Shown: positions 22,441 to 34,294, numbered from the stretch's first letter. The stretch is DNA of 64,000 nt from Labia minor (GCA_963082975.1 OY720346.1:41009787-41073786); one strand, 5' to 3'. A program made the numbers and translations. Notes: generated from the letters alone by a model not told the origin.

Positions 22441-23739
22441 TAAGTGTATTTTCTATTGAAATTATCATAATTCACCAATATAAATCGATCAATTAACATC
22501 ACCTCTACCATCATTGTAATAAAGTCTCAAATGATTTACTGATTTTTTTTACTAATTATTTTAATAGAAAAATATCATATTTGTTTTTTATTTCATATTC
22601 ATATTATGAACGATATTTTATTTATTAATATATATATATATATATATATTTAACGTGATATATCTGCACATTACTCAAAATTAATTTAAAATTATTTACA
22701 CATTTTAATAGAATTTGAAAATGTATATATCTTCTTTTCTTCTAATTAATCTCTTTTCTATTTCATTTTTCTCATGTCATTTAATATAATAGGATATATT
22801 ATATATCGTACCCTATATATATATATTGGTATATATATTTCTATTTATTATTATTATTCTATTTTTTAATATTTTCTATTCAATTGATTTTTTAATATAT
22901 ATTTGGATATTATTATTCATTTAAGTAAATATAATTTTTTTATTTTCAATTTGAAGTGACATTTATTCTAGAGACGCCCAAACGGCAGAGCTAATTTAAT
23001 TTCTTTTTTTCTTTTATCTTGTAATTTACTGTTTAATTTATCAAAAAAAAAATGATAAATTCTGATAAATATTTATTCTTTCAATATCAATTATTTTCTG
23101 AGAATTCTAAATGATTATCAAAATCAAAAATCAATTGAAATTTAAATAGAAATCATTTAAACATTCTCTTTTAATTATAGATAATAGAAAAGGTCAGTTT
23201 TTAATACTTTCATTTATTAAACAAGAATTTTATTATGTGTCTTTGAAATATATCTAAATATTATTATTTCATTAAAAGTTATAATAACGAAAAATTAATA
23301 TGTGATACATTGATTAACAACAGTTTCAAAGTATTTTTAATCTGCATTAAAAAAAATACAACTGATTATAAAGGCAGATAATTTATTAGAATTAATTATA
23401 AATTTGAAAATAATTTTAAAGTTCGAAAGCTTCTATTAGCTAAACAGCGTAGGCGTTACGTTATATATATTATATATTACTCGTATTCTATATTCTATTG
23501 TATATATCTCGAGACAACTCCCAATATATTTACTTGTTTTTCTTATTTTGATTTCAAGCAAGAACTATTGAACTAATATATATATTTTCATGTTATCTTT
23601 TTCATAATTACACACAAAAACATCTGATCAGTTAATTAATAAAATATTTCATTTAAATAGTATTTCTGTGCTGAATTTAAATTTGAATATAAGAAATAGA
23701 AAAATTCGTAATTCTTAAATGTTATACCATTATGTATTG
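22441..23739. other. AT-rich DNA interrupting repeat C
   Basis: Comparison with the copy at 37955-39850 indicates that about 22210-23740 is extra here. A (TA)n run lies at about 22628-22650. No termini or target duplication were found. It could be an intron if the 22.4 kb exon is real. Confidence 0.35.
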
Positions 23740-24005
23740 CTAAATACAAATTTGAGAAAATGCAAAGTTAGAGACTTGAGACAATTTATAAAATAAAATT
23801 AACATAATTATCATTATAAAACTCTAGATAAATTAACAATATATACATTCATTAATAGTATTAATTTAAATTAATTGATTTATTTGTTTTGTTATTATTA
23901 AGTTCATTTACTAATTTTTTTAGATCATAGTTAATTTCCTCCCTTAAAAGAAACTTTCTAATTCTGTAGTGCTAGGAGTTTCTTGCATCTCTTGATCACG
24001 TGATC

Positions 24006-24044
<39 letters not shown>

Positions 24045-25448
24045 ATTTTTTTGATTTATTATAAGAAAATTTAAACAAATATAAATTTTCACTTTGTTAA
24101 TTTATATAAATTTCAATTTAAACTAATTGTGAGTCATACGCATAGGCCAAGACTGAATAATTTGTGTACAGAAATATTGAATGTTCTTAGCGAGATTTGA
24201 TGTAATATTGTCCGATTTGTCCTAAATCTGAATTAGAAGAAAATTATCAATTGCCTCCTCTTCCAGCCCAATTCATTTTCCCATCCATGTTGCATAAGGT
24301 ATCTTAATTTCTTAACACTTCGTTTTTTTTAATTTAAAATAGAAGGAGAGAAAGAGTTTTAAATTATATTCGAATAGTCTATATATTCTATATATCAGTA
24401 TTTTTTTCTGAATTTAATACCAAGTTGATTTTCAAAATTTTCCATTCTTAATGCATATGATTGATTACATGTGTTAAAATTTAAAAATATTCTAATGTTT
24501 AAATTTATATACAATTTAATATTATTTTTTATTAATATCATATCAAAAAAAAGAGAATTTATTAAAAATTAAAAATAAAAAAAGAAGCCTATTAAAAAAA
24601 AATATGATAGAATATAATAATTTTGATTTAAAACAAATTTTAAAAAAATACTCAATATAAAAAAGACTTAAATTTAAAACATCTCGTTTATATCATATGT
24701 CTGAAAAATCATATTTTAATTTTTATATAACCAAGAAATCATTTTTTCACTTAAAATATAGTTGTAATTAATAATTGAAACAAAAACAAAAAATAATATA
24801 ATTTAGTCATTTTAATTGACGTTTTGAAAATATTTTTGTATTCATAAAAGATTAAAAATAATACATATAATCTGTTTTTTAACCTTTCACTTTCAAATAG
24901 AAAAGAAGAAATATTCAAATATATAGAAAGAATAAATAAAAAATAATTTAAGATAAAAATATGATCTAAATATTTTATTAAATTAATTAAAATGAGAACT
25001 CTTTTAGAATAAATGATTTAATTGAATTGATATTTGAATATTAGAATTTAAAATAAAAAGTGAAATATTATAATAATTCTTTGATTGGGAATCGCTATGA
25101 TAATTCATTGTTTAAAATGATGCCGCGAGATGCTCTTGAATGAATAACAGGGAGAATTATATGAACTTTAAAAAATTAATTTCTGCGGTTATTGATTCGA
25201 TATTAATTAATAAAATTTATAGCCTATGTTACTCTAGAGGTATATAAGAATATTTAAATATAATTTCATAGAAATCGGTTCAGCCAATTCTGAGTCTATA
25301 AAATAGTTATTTTCCGGACAGACAGTCAGACATGAAAAATTCTAAAGTCACTTTTGGATTCTAGAGGTCATGAAACGCGAAGATAGGCAAAAATTTTTAA
25401 ATTCTGAGCAATGTGCAGACAAAAACCTTTTTTTATATATATAGATAG
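23740..25448 (+). repeat. Repeat C, copy 1, right part
   Basis: Matches 39105-39670 and 32879-34115: GAGAAAATGCAAAGTTAGAG, CCTCTTCCAG, GAATCGCTATGATAATTCAT, GAAATCGGTTCAGCCAATTC, then TTTTCCGGACAGACAG and a tail AAACCTTTTTTTATATATA with TAGATAGATA. The tail has the style of RTE-type non-LTR 3' ends. The flank TAATCGATTCTAATAAATGG is shared with copy 2, so the true edge may lie further right. A (TA)n run sits at about 24010-24041. Confidence 0.8.
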
Positions 25449-26373
25449 ATAATCGATTCTAATAAATGGTGTTATTTACCAAATAAGAGTTATTCTACCA
25501 TCTATGTATATAAATAGAATAGAACTAGAATTGCTTACTCTTTATTATCTAGCCATGAAATCTCTCTCACTTGCTACCAATAAATCATAATCCCTTTAGA
25601 AGTTTGTTCAAATAATTTAATCTAGTGCCAGGCGGGGTGGTTAAAACATTCGCTGTCTTCTTGCCTGTATCTAATTTGCTAGTTGTCTTCTTCTGCTTCT
25701 TCTGCTTCTTCTTCTTCTTCTTTAACTTTTCTCTCTCTTTCTCTCTCTCTCTCTCTGATGATTTATCCCTTACTCAACAGCATACTAGTCCCCTTGTAAT
25801 TGGAAGCTGCGAACTGCCACTCGGGGGAGATAAATAAGCAATGTTAATTACACAGAATCTAGAAAAATAGAACGGAAAAGCACTTAATGCCAATTAATAT
25901 TTATCGACTCCGGCGTTGATTAAAAGTAATAACAATAAATATCATTCTCACTTGTTAAAATAATATATAGAATTTTCAGTAATTATTATTTTTTTCAATT
26001 TTCTTAAGGTGTAGGATTCTTAGGTTAAATTATAAGTCCATGGGCCCCGTGAGAGAAATCCTACAGATTAATTTTTTCACATAAAATAAAATGGTAACCT
26101 CTCTCTGTCTCTCTCTCTCTCTATATATATATACCATAATATATATTTTTTTAAAATATGAATTGCACAAGATCAAAAGTTTTATAAAGTGGATATATAT
26201 TAGGAGCCAAAATAGAAGAAATATTTATTTGAATTAGGATTTGGTATTATAAAAAAATCAACATTTAAATATCTAGTGAAATTTTAAAAGTACATTTTTC
26301 AAATGAGAATAAAAGCATGATAAACAATTAATTGTATTTTATAGACGGATACTTGTATCTGATTTTCGAGAAG
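25449..26373. other. Non-coding DNA with CT and CTT tracts
   Basis: A pyrimidine tract (TTC then CT repeats) runs from about 25680 to 25757, and another CT run lies at 26100-26125. The open frame at 25625-25837 is driven by this tract. No gene was recognised. Confidence 0.5.
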
Positions 26374-26897
26374 TATATAAAAGGTTGATGCATAATTATT
26401 GTGACTTTTTTCAGCGTCTTTTTTCTTGAAAATAATTGTCGTTTTGTTTATATTTTCCTTCATAAAAATAATCTTTTTCATTTAGAAAAATGCGCATCGA
26501 AAATCATCTTCATGCTCTACCGAAGTTTTCGGTGAAGGAAAAATCAGCAAGTGCCTGGTCGTTGAATTCTGATGTTCGTCCTCTTCTTCCTTCTTCATCT
26601 TCAAGGTTTGTATCGCCTGTTTTGAACATCTTGAACCATCTTGCAATTTGGCTTTTAATGATTGTTCCCTCGCCGAAAAGTTCGTTGAGATCACGAAATG
26701 ACTCTGCTGCCTTCCAACCTTTCTTGAAGTGGTAGAGCATGATGTGGCGAATATGAACATGATTTTTGATGCGCATTTTTCTAAATGAAAAAGCGAAGAT
26801 TATTTTTATGAAGGAAAATATAAACAAAACGACAATTTTTTTCTAGAAAAAAGACGCTGAAAAAAGTCGCAATAATTATGCATTAACCTTTTATATA
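26374..26897 (-). mobile_element. Long-armed mariner-type MITE
   Basis: Ends of about 135 bases are inverted copies of each other, beginning TATATAAAAGGTTGATGCAT on the left and, in reverse complement, TATATAAAAGGTTAATGCAT on the right. Both arms include CAGCGTCTTTTTTC and AAAAATGCGCATC. The flanking TATA fits TA target duplication. The core keeps only the start of the transposase. Confidence 0.85.
26510..26776 (-). pseudogene. Mariner transposase, N-terminal DNA-binding part only
   Basis: Starts MRIKNHVHIRHIMLYHFKKG and continues KAAESFRDLNELFGEGTI, SQIARWFKMFKTGD and NLEDEEGRR, which is the helix-turn-helix (HTH_48-type) domain that binds mariner ends. The frame then runs into the left inverted arm and stops at 26510. 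The catalytic DD(34)D domain is deleted. The ATG lies in the right arm, as in palindromic mariner derivatives. It could at most yield a DNA-binding peptide. Confidence 0.85.
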
Positions 26898-26898
26898 T

Positions 26899-26935
<37 letters not shown>

Positions 26936-26945
26936 TATATTTATA
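26898..26945. repeat. TA dinucleotide run
   Basis: A (TA)n tract of about 30 bases separates the mariner MITE from the pogo-like element. Confidence 0.9.
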
Positions 26946-27128
26946 GTAAAGTGAAGTGAGGTAAGTGCGTAAACACGGTTGTTTTTCTCACAACATGATA
27001 ATAAAATGTATGGAAAATACTTAGTTATCTACTTTATATTATTTTGTACCATTTCACATAGATAATATATCATCATTTAGAGTGCGTTTTCCGTCTAATA
27101 TATCACTCTTTTGAAATCATCCAAAATA

Positions 27129-27747
27129 AGTTGACCTGTGGCCAGGTCCGAACCGACCGACGGTTTGAAATAAATTAATTTCCAACTACAAAAACAATTT
27201 CAAATAATTTTAATATATCTATTAATGTAATAAAAAACAGATAGGCATATAACATAAATATTTTTAATTTTATTTTATTTATAATATATATGTAAGACCA
27301 GGCTGTGACGTCATGAATGGCTGGATGACGTCATATAATTTTAAATCAAGAAAAAACTAATAAATATGATTTTTCTCGAGAATAAAACCAATACAAAGTG
27401 TATGATTCGTGGTGATATGTAAAAAATCTCCTCATGTGAAATTTGGTGTGAAAATAACCCTTCCCTTCCTATCGTCGATCGCTAATACTACCACTTCCGG
27501 TTTCCGGATTTGCACCAAAAGTTGATCAATTCATCCCACTGATGCCTTAAGTAAATATACCAAATTTCATCAAAATCCGTCAGCCGTTCAGGCTGTACAC
27601 ATCTATACGGACGGACGGACAGACATCATGCTAAAAATACTTTTTCTGTTAAGAAAATGCATGATTCGTGGAGATATGTAAAAATCTCCACATGTGAAAT
27701 TTGGTGTGAAAACAATACCTCCCTTACTATCGTCGGTCGGTAAAAAT
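27129..27747 (+). repeat. Repeat family D, copy 4 (most complete)
   Basis: It runs from AGTTGACCTGTGGCCAGGTC and CGAACCGACCGACGG through TGACGTCA sites at 27305 and 27325, CTACCACTTCCGGTTTCCGG, ATACGGACGGACGGACAG and AAAATGCATGATTCGTGG to CTATCGTCGGTCGGTAAAAA. The two ends carry ACCGACCGACG and its inverse CGTCGGTCGGT. About 620 bp, no coding capacity. Use this copy as the family reference. Confidence 0.85.
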
Positions 27748-28079
27748 TAACACATGTAACTTTGTGACTTGCAATAACAAATCTTAGTGCTATAATAAAT
27801 TTTGTGTTTTGGTAAATGGATAATATATTGATTATATTTTACATAGAATATATTTTTATCTCTACATTTTTAAATTTATCAGTTAAAATATTCTTTTTAA
27901 CTCACGCCTTCTACTTATCCTATCATGGGGCACGTGCATACTATCATGTGGGGTAAGTGCGCTTTAGTTTGCTTGTCTCCTATCGCAATGCATTTCTCAA
28001 TAAAGACTAACTAGAAATACATTTTTCTGATTTCTGTGGAAAGTATAGTAGCACAATCTTCGTGAAATAGAGAAGCTTT

Positions 28080-28400
28080 TATTGAAGACTGTGCTAAATT
28101 TATTCCTGCAGAAACAGAAATTACTTTTGAAGATTTTCTACTGACAATGAGTTCTATTAAAAGCAATGCGCCTAAAGGAAAGTGGGATGTGGAGCAGAAG
28201 TAATAATAAAGGCAGAAGAAGTAATGTTTAGGATTTTAAAGGAAAAGGTAAAATTTCAAAAAAACGAATCAGTCTTGAAGAAATGATTAAATTATTAAAA
28301 TAACGATTGGATTCAATGCATAATATGTACATAAGAGGTGGGTGTGGGGTAGATCCAATAAGGGATCAAGAAAAAACAATACCAATGTGAAGAATGTGAA
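28080..28400 (+). pseudogene. Pogo/jerky-like transposase remnant
   Basis: Frames that open and close include PAETEITFEDFLLTMSSIK, NAPKGKWDVEQK and KGKGKISKKRISLEEMIKLL, styles known from the ends and DNA-binding parts of pogo/jerky transposases. Stops and frameshifts break it. The match is weak on its own and gains support from the inverted ends around it. Confidence 0.4.
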
Positions 28401-28853
28401 GACGATTAATAGAAGTTTCAAATATAATTGATTTCTATTATTTAATTTATGTTTTATATTAAAATGTTTATTTTTTTTCTAATGTTTCTAAATCACACAA
28501 ACTTTAAAACTAATCAACATCTTTTAGTTCAGTAAAAAGCAGTATTTAGTAAAAATGTGTGAAATTCTCCTCCTGTCCCTTGGTCTTCATCATATAAAGA
28601 TTCAATTCGTTCGTAATATGCGTGTACGCACTTGTCCCGTTTTCAGGGACTACTTGTCTTTTGTTACAATTTGTTACATTAAACATAATTTTGAATATAA
28701 TTGTATATTTCTATCAATACAAATTAGTTAGTAGTAACATAATAATTCAATAATACTAAAACAAGATTATTATTTGTAAAATAAATAAACTTTTTATTAG
28801 TTCAAAAAGTCAAACTTTGCAAAATCTGGTCCGCACTTACCCCACTTCACCTG

Positions 28854-29339
28854 AATTAAACTAGGAGTAAATTTAAAAAGTAAATTTAATGTTGCTATTT
28901 TTTAATTTGAGTATCCTCTCGGAATGTAACTATACGATTAATGAAAAATAACACTCAATTTTTATTTTTTCCTGGTGGTGATTCACATGATATTTATATA
29001 TTTATAAATATATTTAATATTATTCTCTTAATATTATTATTATTATATTCCGTTTGTATCATGAATGACGATTTTTATTTATTTTATTATATTATATTCT
29101 ATATAAATATTATACTAATATAATATATAAAAAATAAAATAATAAAAAAAAAAAATTTATTTTGTTTGTGAATTATAGGAAAATAATTCTTCTTTGTCAT
29201 GGTTGACAGAATATCAATAGACATTGTTCTTAATTATAATAAAATTCTTAAAATGCGAGAAGGTATTTTTAGTTGGTGCTTTAATCAGCAGTTTGTTTGA
29301 TAAAGCGACAGACAGACAGGGCGCTCTTCCTTTCTAATC
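28854..29339. other. AT-rich DNA, no gene
   Basis: Contains only short AT-driven open frames (for example 28941-29123). No repeats were matched. Confidence 0.4.
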
Positions 29340-29480
29340 CTTCAAGAAGATAAGATCCCCCATTCTCTAATTGTATATGTATATAAGGATAGTTAGTATC
29401 AAGGTGTCAGTTTCATTGGAAGACAGCTTTTCAAGCCTCTCGCCACCCACCCAATCCCATCTCAACGTTCTTATTTCCTT
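29340..29480 (+). promoter_or_regulatory. Candidate core promoter (TATA plus initiator)
   Basis: TATATAAGG at 29380-29388 is followed by TCAGTT at 29407-29412. The initiator A at 29409 lies 29 bases after the first T of the TATA box, the canonical arthropod spacing. AGATAAGA, a GATA-factor type site, lies at 29347. The following 60 bases are richer in C. No downstream coding exon could be identified, so the gene is unknown. Confidence 0.4.
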
Positions 29481-30537
29481 AAAATATAACAGGGATTTTC
29501 GGCTGTACAATTGCATAATTAAATATCGTTAAATGAGAAAACATACTAAAACATTTGGAATTTTAACTAATCGTTATATTATAACATTTCAAATAAATTT
29601 TTAATATTCTGGTTTGAAAAAAAAACAATTATAATTTATTTATGAATTTATAAATAAATAAATAAATATATATATATATATATATATATACGTATAAATC
29701 TATAATACTAGTATCCATATAATAACTAGTGGTACCTAATACCTAATTTTCATTTATTAAATAAGGAAAATTAAACTAAAAAAAATATAATCCTTAATGA
29801 TTATATTATTTAATTAATATAAAAACACTAGAAGTTTAAAGTTGATTTATATAAATATATTTGTTCCATGCACATTTCGTTGATTACACTTTTATAAAAA
29901 AATTTCTTGTCGGAAGTTGTTGACATTCCCTTCACCAACCCTAATCTAATCCATTCCATCCAATTCTAATTCAGTCCCAACTCTATTGCATCCTCTTTTA
30001 TATGCCCACCGTTATATATTCCTCGTATGTCATAGACTCCGCCTCGCACTCATAATAAAATATTGAATTGGTTTTAAAGATTTTAATCTTAATATAGTAC
30101 TTCGATAATCATTTTGTTAAAATTAGCTCCTTTACGGCCCCTTACTACAACAATAAGAGGCATTACCAGGTTGGAACCTTAATTTAAATCGTTCTACTAT
30201 AGAATATTAATATCCTTCGTTTCTTATTTACTTATATTAAAATAATATATAGAAAAATAGGACAAGATAGAAATATAGGTAGTAAATTAGTAGTAACTTT
30301 CCGAGACGAAGTGTTGGGATACGAGTCATTTTCATATATCAAAACACATGAAAAAGACCTAAATGTAAAAGGGGGAAGGAGGAACTGATGACTAACCAAA
30401 TTTTAATTATGTAAAACTTGCAATTTTAGATTCGAGTGATTTCTAAATTTTTTTTTTTAGTATTTTATATAAAAAAAAATAATATTTTTTACCCTTTACC
30501 CCCTTTCCCATCTTAATATTCTTATTTAACACTAGCA
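29481..30537. other. AT-rich DNA, no gene
   Basis: A TA run lies at about 29662-29690. The part at 30110-30240 looks like a very old reverse-transcriptase piece of repeat C (TTACTACAACAATAAGAGGC, then TTAATTTAAATCGTTCTACT) but is too diverged to be sure. Confidence 0.35.
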
Positions 30538-30682
30538 GAAAATATTTATGTTATATCCATATCTATTTTTTATTACATTAATAGATATATTAAAATTATT
30601 TGAAATTGTTTCTGTAGCTGGAAATTAATTTACTTCAAAACGTCGGTCGACTCGGACCTGGTCACAGGTCAACTTATTTTGT
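30538..30682 (-). repeat. Repeat family D, copy 5 (5' end only, inverted)
   Basis: The reverse complement reads AAGTTGACCTGTGACCAGGTC-like sequence, then CGACCGACG, TTTCCAGCTACAGAAAC and TATTAATGTAATAAAAAATAG. It stops where other copies reach the TGACGTCA part. Confidence 0.8.
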
Positions 30683-31054
30683 TATTATAGGTATTTTCAT
30701 TAAATTTATGTTATATCACACTCGTTAATCAATTGATAATTTAAAATTGAACAATTTCTATCTCACTCCATGTTTTTTAAAAATATATTCATTTCGATAA
30801 TGAACTTAAAAAAAAAATATTTTATAAAATGCATTCTATATAACTTTTTACTGATATATTAATTATATTTATAAATTTTATAAATTGTGCATAAAAATCT
30901 TAAAAGAATTAAATTTAAATATTGTTTCTATCGGTTCGATTTAAAATCTATATAAAATCACCATTAATTAAAAAAAAATTAATATTTATGTTTTTCTTTA
31001 ATTAATATAATATTTATTTGTAATAAATTGCAAGAAAAACTTTCTGTAAAATAT
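30683..31054. other. AT-rich DNA, nothing recognised
   Basis: No frames, repeats or signals noted. Confidence 0.4.
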
Positions 31055-31240
31055 TCACCTCCGCTCGACCCCGCCCGCCCCTCTCCTGTCTCCACCGCCT
31101 GACCCCACCTGCATGCCTGCCGGCCGATGCGCTGCTGCCTCGAACGCATTTAGTTCTCATTCCCCTTGCAGTGCAAGACGCTCGCCGTCCTATTTACCGA
31201 AATCATCCCTTGAATCATTCACTAATCAAGAATTAATTGA
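31055..31240. other. Isolated GC-rich island
   Basis: About 130 bases of C-rich, CpG-bearing DNA (CGACCCCGCCCGCCCC, CTGCCGGCCGATGCGCTGCT) stand in AT-rich surroundings. A plus-strand frame from 31113 begins MPAGRCAAASNAF but soon becomes AT-rich. It could be a 5' untranslated exon or control region; no repeat copy is visible. Confidence 0.35.
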
Positions 31241-31996
31241 AGATTTATTTATTTTATTAATTAAAACCAAGATTTTATTAGTAAACTTTCAAAAAAAAAA
31301 CAATATTTCAATATTTTTCATTGAAAAATTATATATGTATATACATATATAATTATAAATTTTTAATCAAATTCTTTGAAAAGATTTAAAATCAATTATA
31401 AGATATAATTTTCTTTAAATATATTTATTAAATATTTTTTTAAATTAAAATCATCTTTAAAAAATTTGTAATAATTATTAAATCTTTCGCTATTTATTTT
31501 TAAAATTAATATAAAAAATAAATTTAAAATATTTTATTTATTATTTCTAATCTCATTAATACATCGCTCTTCAGTGTCGAAATCAATTTCTTCGTGTTGA
31601 ATCCATGAATATAACAATGCAACATGAATCAATCAATCAGTTGGTAAATTACCATTCAATTTTAATCAAGTTAATATTTTCACTTATCAACATCTCGTCC
31701 TCTTTAATAATAATTTTGTTCTACGATTCTCGTATTATTATTTTTTTGGAGTTCTATTAAAAAAAAACAAAAATTTTGGATAAATTGAATGAAAAATTTC
31801 TCAAATCAATTTTATTTAATCTCAATTTATTCCAGTGGCTTTATCACAGACTTTGTTCGATGAAAATGCTTCGAATAATTAAAATATTTTTTTTTTAATT
31901 TGAAAATAAAACATTTTAAATCTATTATAGATATTTAAATCGATTTATTTATTTTAACATTTGAAATATCATTGCAATTTTCAAAATTTAAATTTT
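31241..31996. other. AT-rich DNA, nothing recognised
   Basis: Low-complexity AT sequence up to the edge of repeat C copy 2. Confidence 0.4.
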
Positions 31997-34130
31997 ATGA
32001 ATATACTAGCTGCCCCGACCGCCTTCGGCGCTCTCCGCACCTAGACGGGGGCTCCGCCCCCTGTACCCCCCGAGTGATACATAGTATTTGGTTAAGAGTA
32101 GTAAAAGGTTTTCATCCATTTTGTTTCAATCAGTATATTACATAAAACATTCATTTCTTTTTGTGTTCTTATTTAAAATATATTTTAATTTAATCAGTAA
32201 CTTAATTATATATATTATTATTGTATATGTTATATCTATCTATCTCTGTGACTCTAAGGAACTCGAAAGTTCTTGGCCGCAGCAACCACATTTCTCCAAG
32301 TGTCCCTATCCTGAGCCCTTGTCCCATCTCTCTTACGTCCCTTCCTACGCGTCCTTGGTCTTCCAGGCGGACGTTTTCCAATCGTTCTCCGCAGCGTTTT
32401 CCAATCCAATATCTTTTTCCTCTCCATTTCTAGCCACGTCCCCTGCCTATCGCAGCTTTTTCGCTTTTATAACCCTAACTATTTCTGAAGATGCATAGAG
32501 GTCATGCAATTAATCGTTATGCAGTCTCCTCCATTCCCCGGTGACCTCATCTTTCTTTGGCCAATAAATGCTGGAAAGAATACTCTGAATCTACTCTCAT
32601 CTCCCAGGGTCATAGACCATGCGTCCCACCAATATAATACAAAAGGCAAAATAATTGGTTTATATATTTTAATTTTGATTCCTTTTGATAATAATTTTGA
32701 TTAGATAAGCCTCTTTACTGCATGATAACAGGCGTTTCCCGATTTCAACCTCGATTTAAATTCTTCTCAAATATTATTATCCTTCCTGATTACATTCAAT
32801 TTTTCTACATATTCAAATTCTACATTTTGTATATTAAGATTTTGTTACTAAATATTTTTTCTTATCACTATTAATTTCAATCTGAATTAGAATAAAATTA
32901 TAAATTGCCTCCTCTTCCAGTCCATTTGCCTATCCAGGCATCTTAATTTCTTAACCCTCCGTTTTTTTTTAAATTTAAAATAAAAGGAGATAAATAGTTT
33001 TAAATTATATTCGAATGGTCTATTATATTATATATATCAGTATTTTTTTCTGAATTTAATACCAACTTGATTTTCAAAATGTTCCATTCGTTATCCATAT
33101 GATTAATTACATGTGTTAAAATTTAAAAAAATTCAAATATTCTAATTTTTTAATTTTATATACAATTGAATATTATTTTTTATTAATACCATATCAAAAA
33201 GGAGAATTTATTAAAAATTAAAAATAAAAAAACAAGCCTATTAATAAAAAAATATAATAGAATACAATAATTTTGATTTAAAACAAATTTTAATTTAAAA
33301 AAAAATACTCAAAATAAAAAAGACATAAATTTAAAACATCTCGTTTATATCATTTGTCTAAAAAATCATATTTTAATTTTATATAACCAAGAAATCATTT
33401 TTGCATTTAAAATATAGTTGTAATTAATAATTGAAACAAAAACAAAAATAATATAATTTAGTCATTTTAATTGACGTTTTGAAAATATTTTTGTATTCAT
33501 AAAAGATTAAAAATAATACATATAATCTGTATTTTTAACCTTTCACTTTCAAATAGAAAAGAAGAAATATTCAAATATATAGAAAGAATAAATAAAAAAT
33601 AATTTAAGATAAAAATATGATCTAATAAATATTTTAATTAAATTGAGAACTTTTAGAATAAATGATTTAATTGAATTGATATTTGAATATTAGAATTTAA
33701 AATAAAAAGTGAAATATTATAATAATTCTTTGATTGGGAATCGCTATGATAATTCATTGTTTAAAATGATGCCGCTAGGGACAGTGAGCCGCGAGATGCT
33801 CTTGAATGAACAACAGGGAGAATTATATGAACTTTAAAAAATTAATTTCTGCGGTTATTGATTCGATATTAATTAATAAAATTTATAGCCTATGTTACTC
33901 TAGAGGTATATAAGAATATTTAGATATAATTTCATAGAAATCGGTTCAGCCAATTCTGAGTCTATAAAATAGTTATTTTCCGGACAGACAGACAGACATG
34001 AAAAATTCTAAAGTCACTTTTGGATTCTAGAGGTCATGAAACGCGAAGATAGGCAAAAATTTTTAAATTCTGAGCAATGTGCAGACAAAAACCTTTTTTT
34101 ATAATTATAGATAGATAATCGATTCTAATA
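31997..34130 (+). repeat. Repeat C, copy 2
   Basis: Starts ACTAGCTGCCCCGACCGCC with the GGGGGCTCCGCCCCC foldback and ends with the same GGACAGACAGACAGACATG and AAACCTTTTTTTATAATTATAG tail as copy 1. Internally it lacks the 5' half of the RT and about 1.9 kb between that and the CCTCTTCCAG block. A short second tail (AATTTTTAAATTCTGAGC, AAACC, TATATA) follows at 34190-34245. Confidence 0.85.
32235..32840 (-). pseudogene. Non-LTR reverse transcriptase C-terminal remnant
   Basis: The minus strand keeps the LLSK...KIKIYKPII region, a deleted LYWWDAWSMTLGDE block and the end reading RDTWRNVVAAAKNFRV, matching the C-terminal part of the remnant at 21183-22170. The catalytic palm region is missing. 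Confidence 0.8.
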
Positions 34131-34294
34131 AATGGTGTTATTTACCAAATAAGAGTTATTCTTAATTTAAAAAAAAAGTGAAATATAATAATTTTTAAAT
34201 TCTGAGCAATATGCAGACAAAAACCTTTTTTATATATATAGATAGTCGAGCTGGGGATGGCAATATGGGTTTTTCCAAAAAGAGAAAGTTACCT

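Larger units (their letters stand above)
26946..28853 (+). mobile_element. Degenerate pogo-like DNA transposon
   Basis: The left end GTGAAGTGAGGTAAGTGCG and the reverse complement of the right end (GTGAAGTGGGGTAAGTGCG) differ at one position. Related internal phrases (GGGGTAAGTGCG at about 27951, ACGCACTTGTCCC at about 28626) are spread inside. A repeat D copy has inserted at 27129-27747. The coding part is decayed. Confidence 0.65.

Noticed and set aside
25625..25837. 70-codon frame with F/C/S-rich segment
   Set aside because: Driven by TTC and CT repeats.
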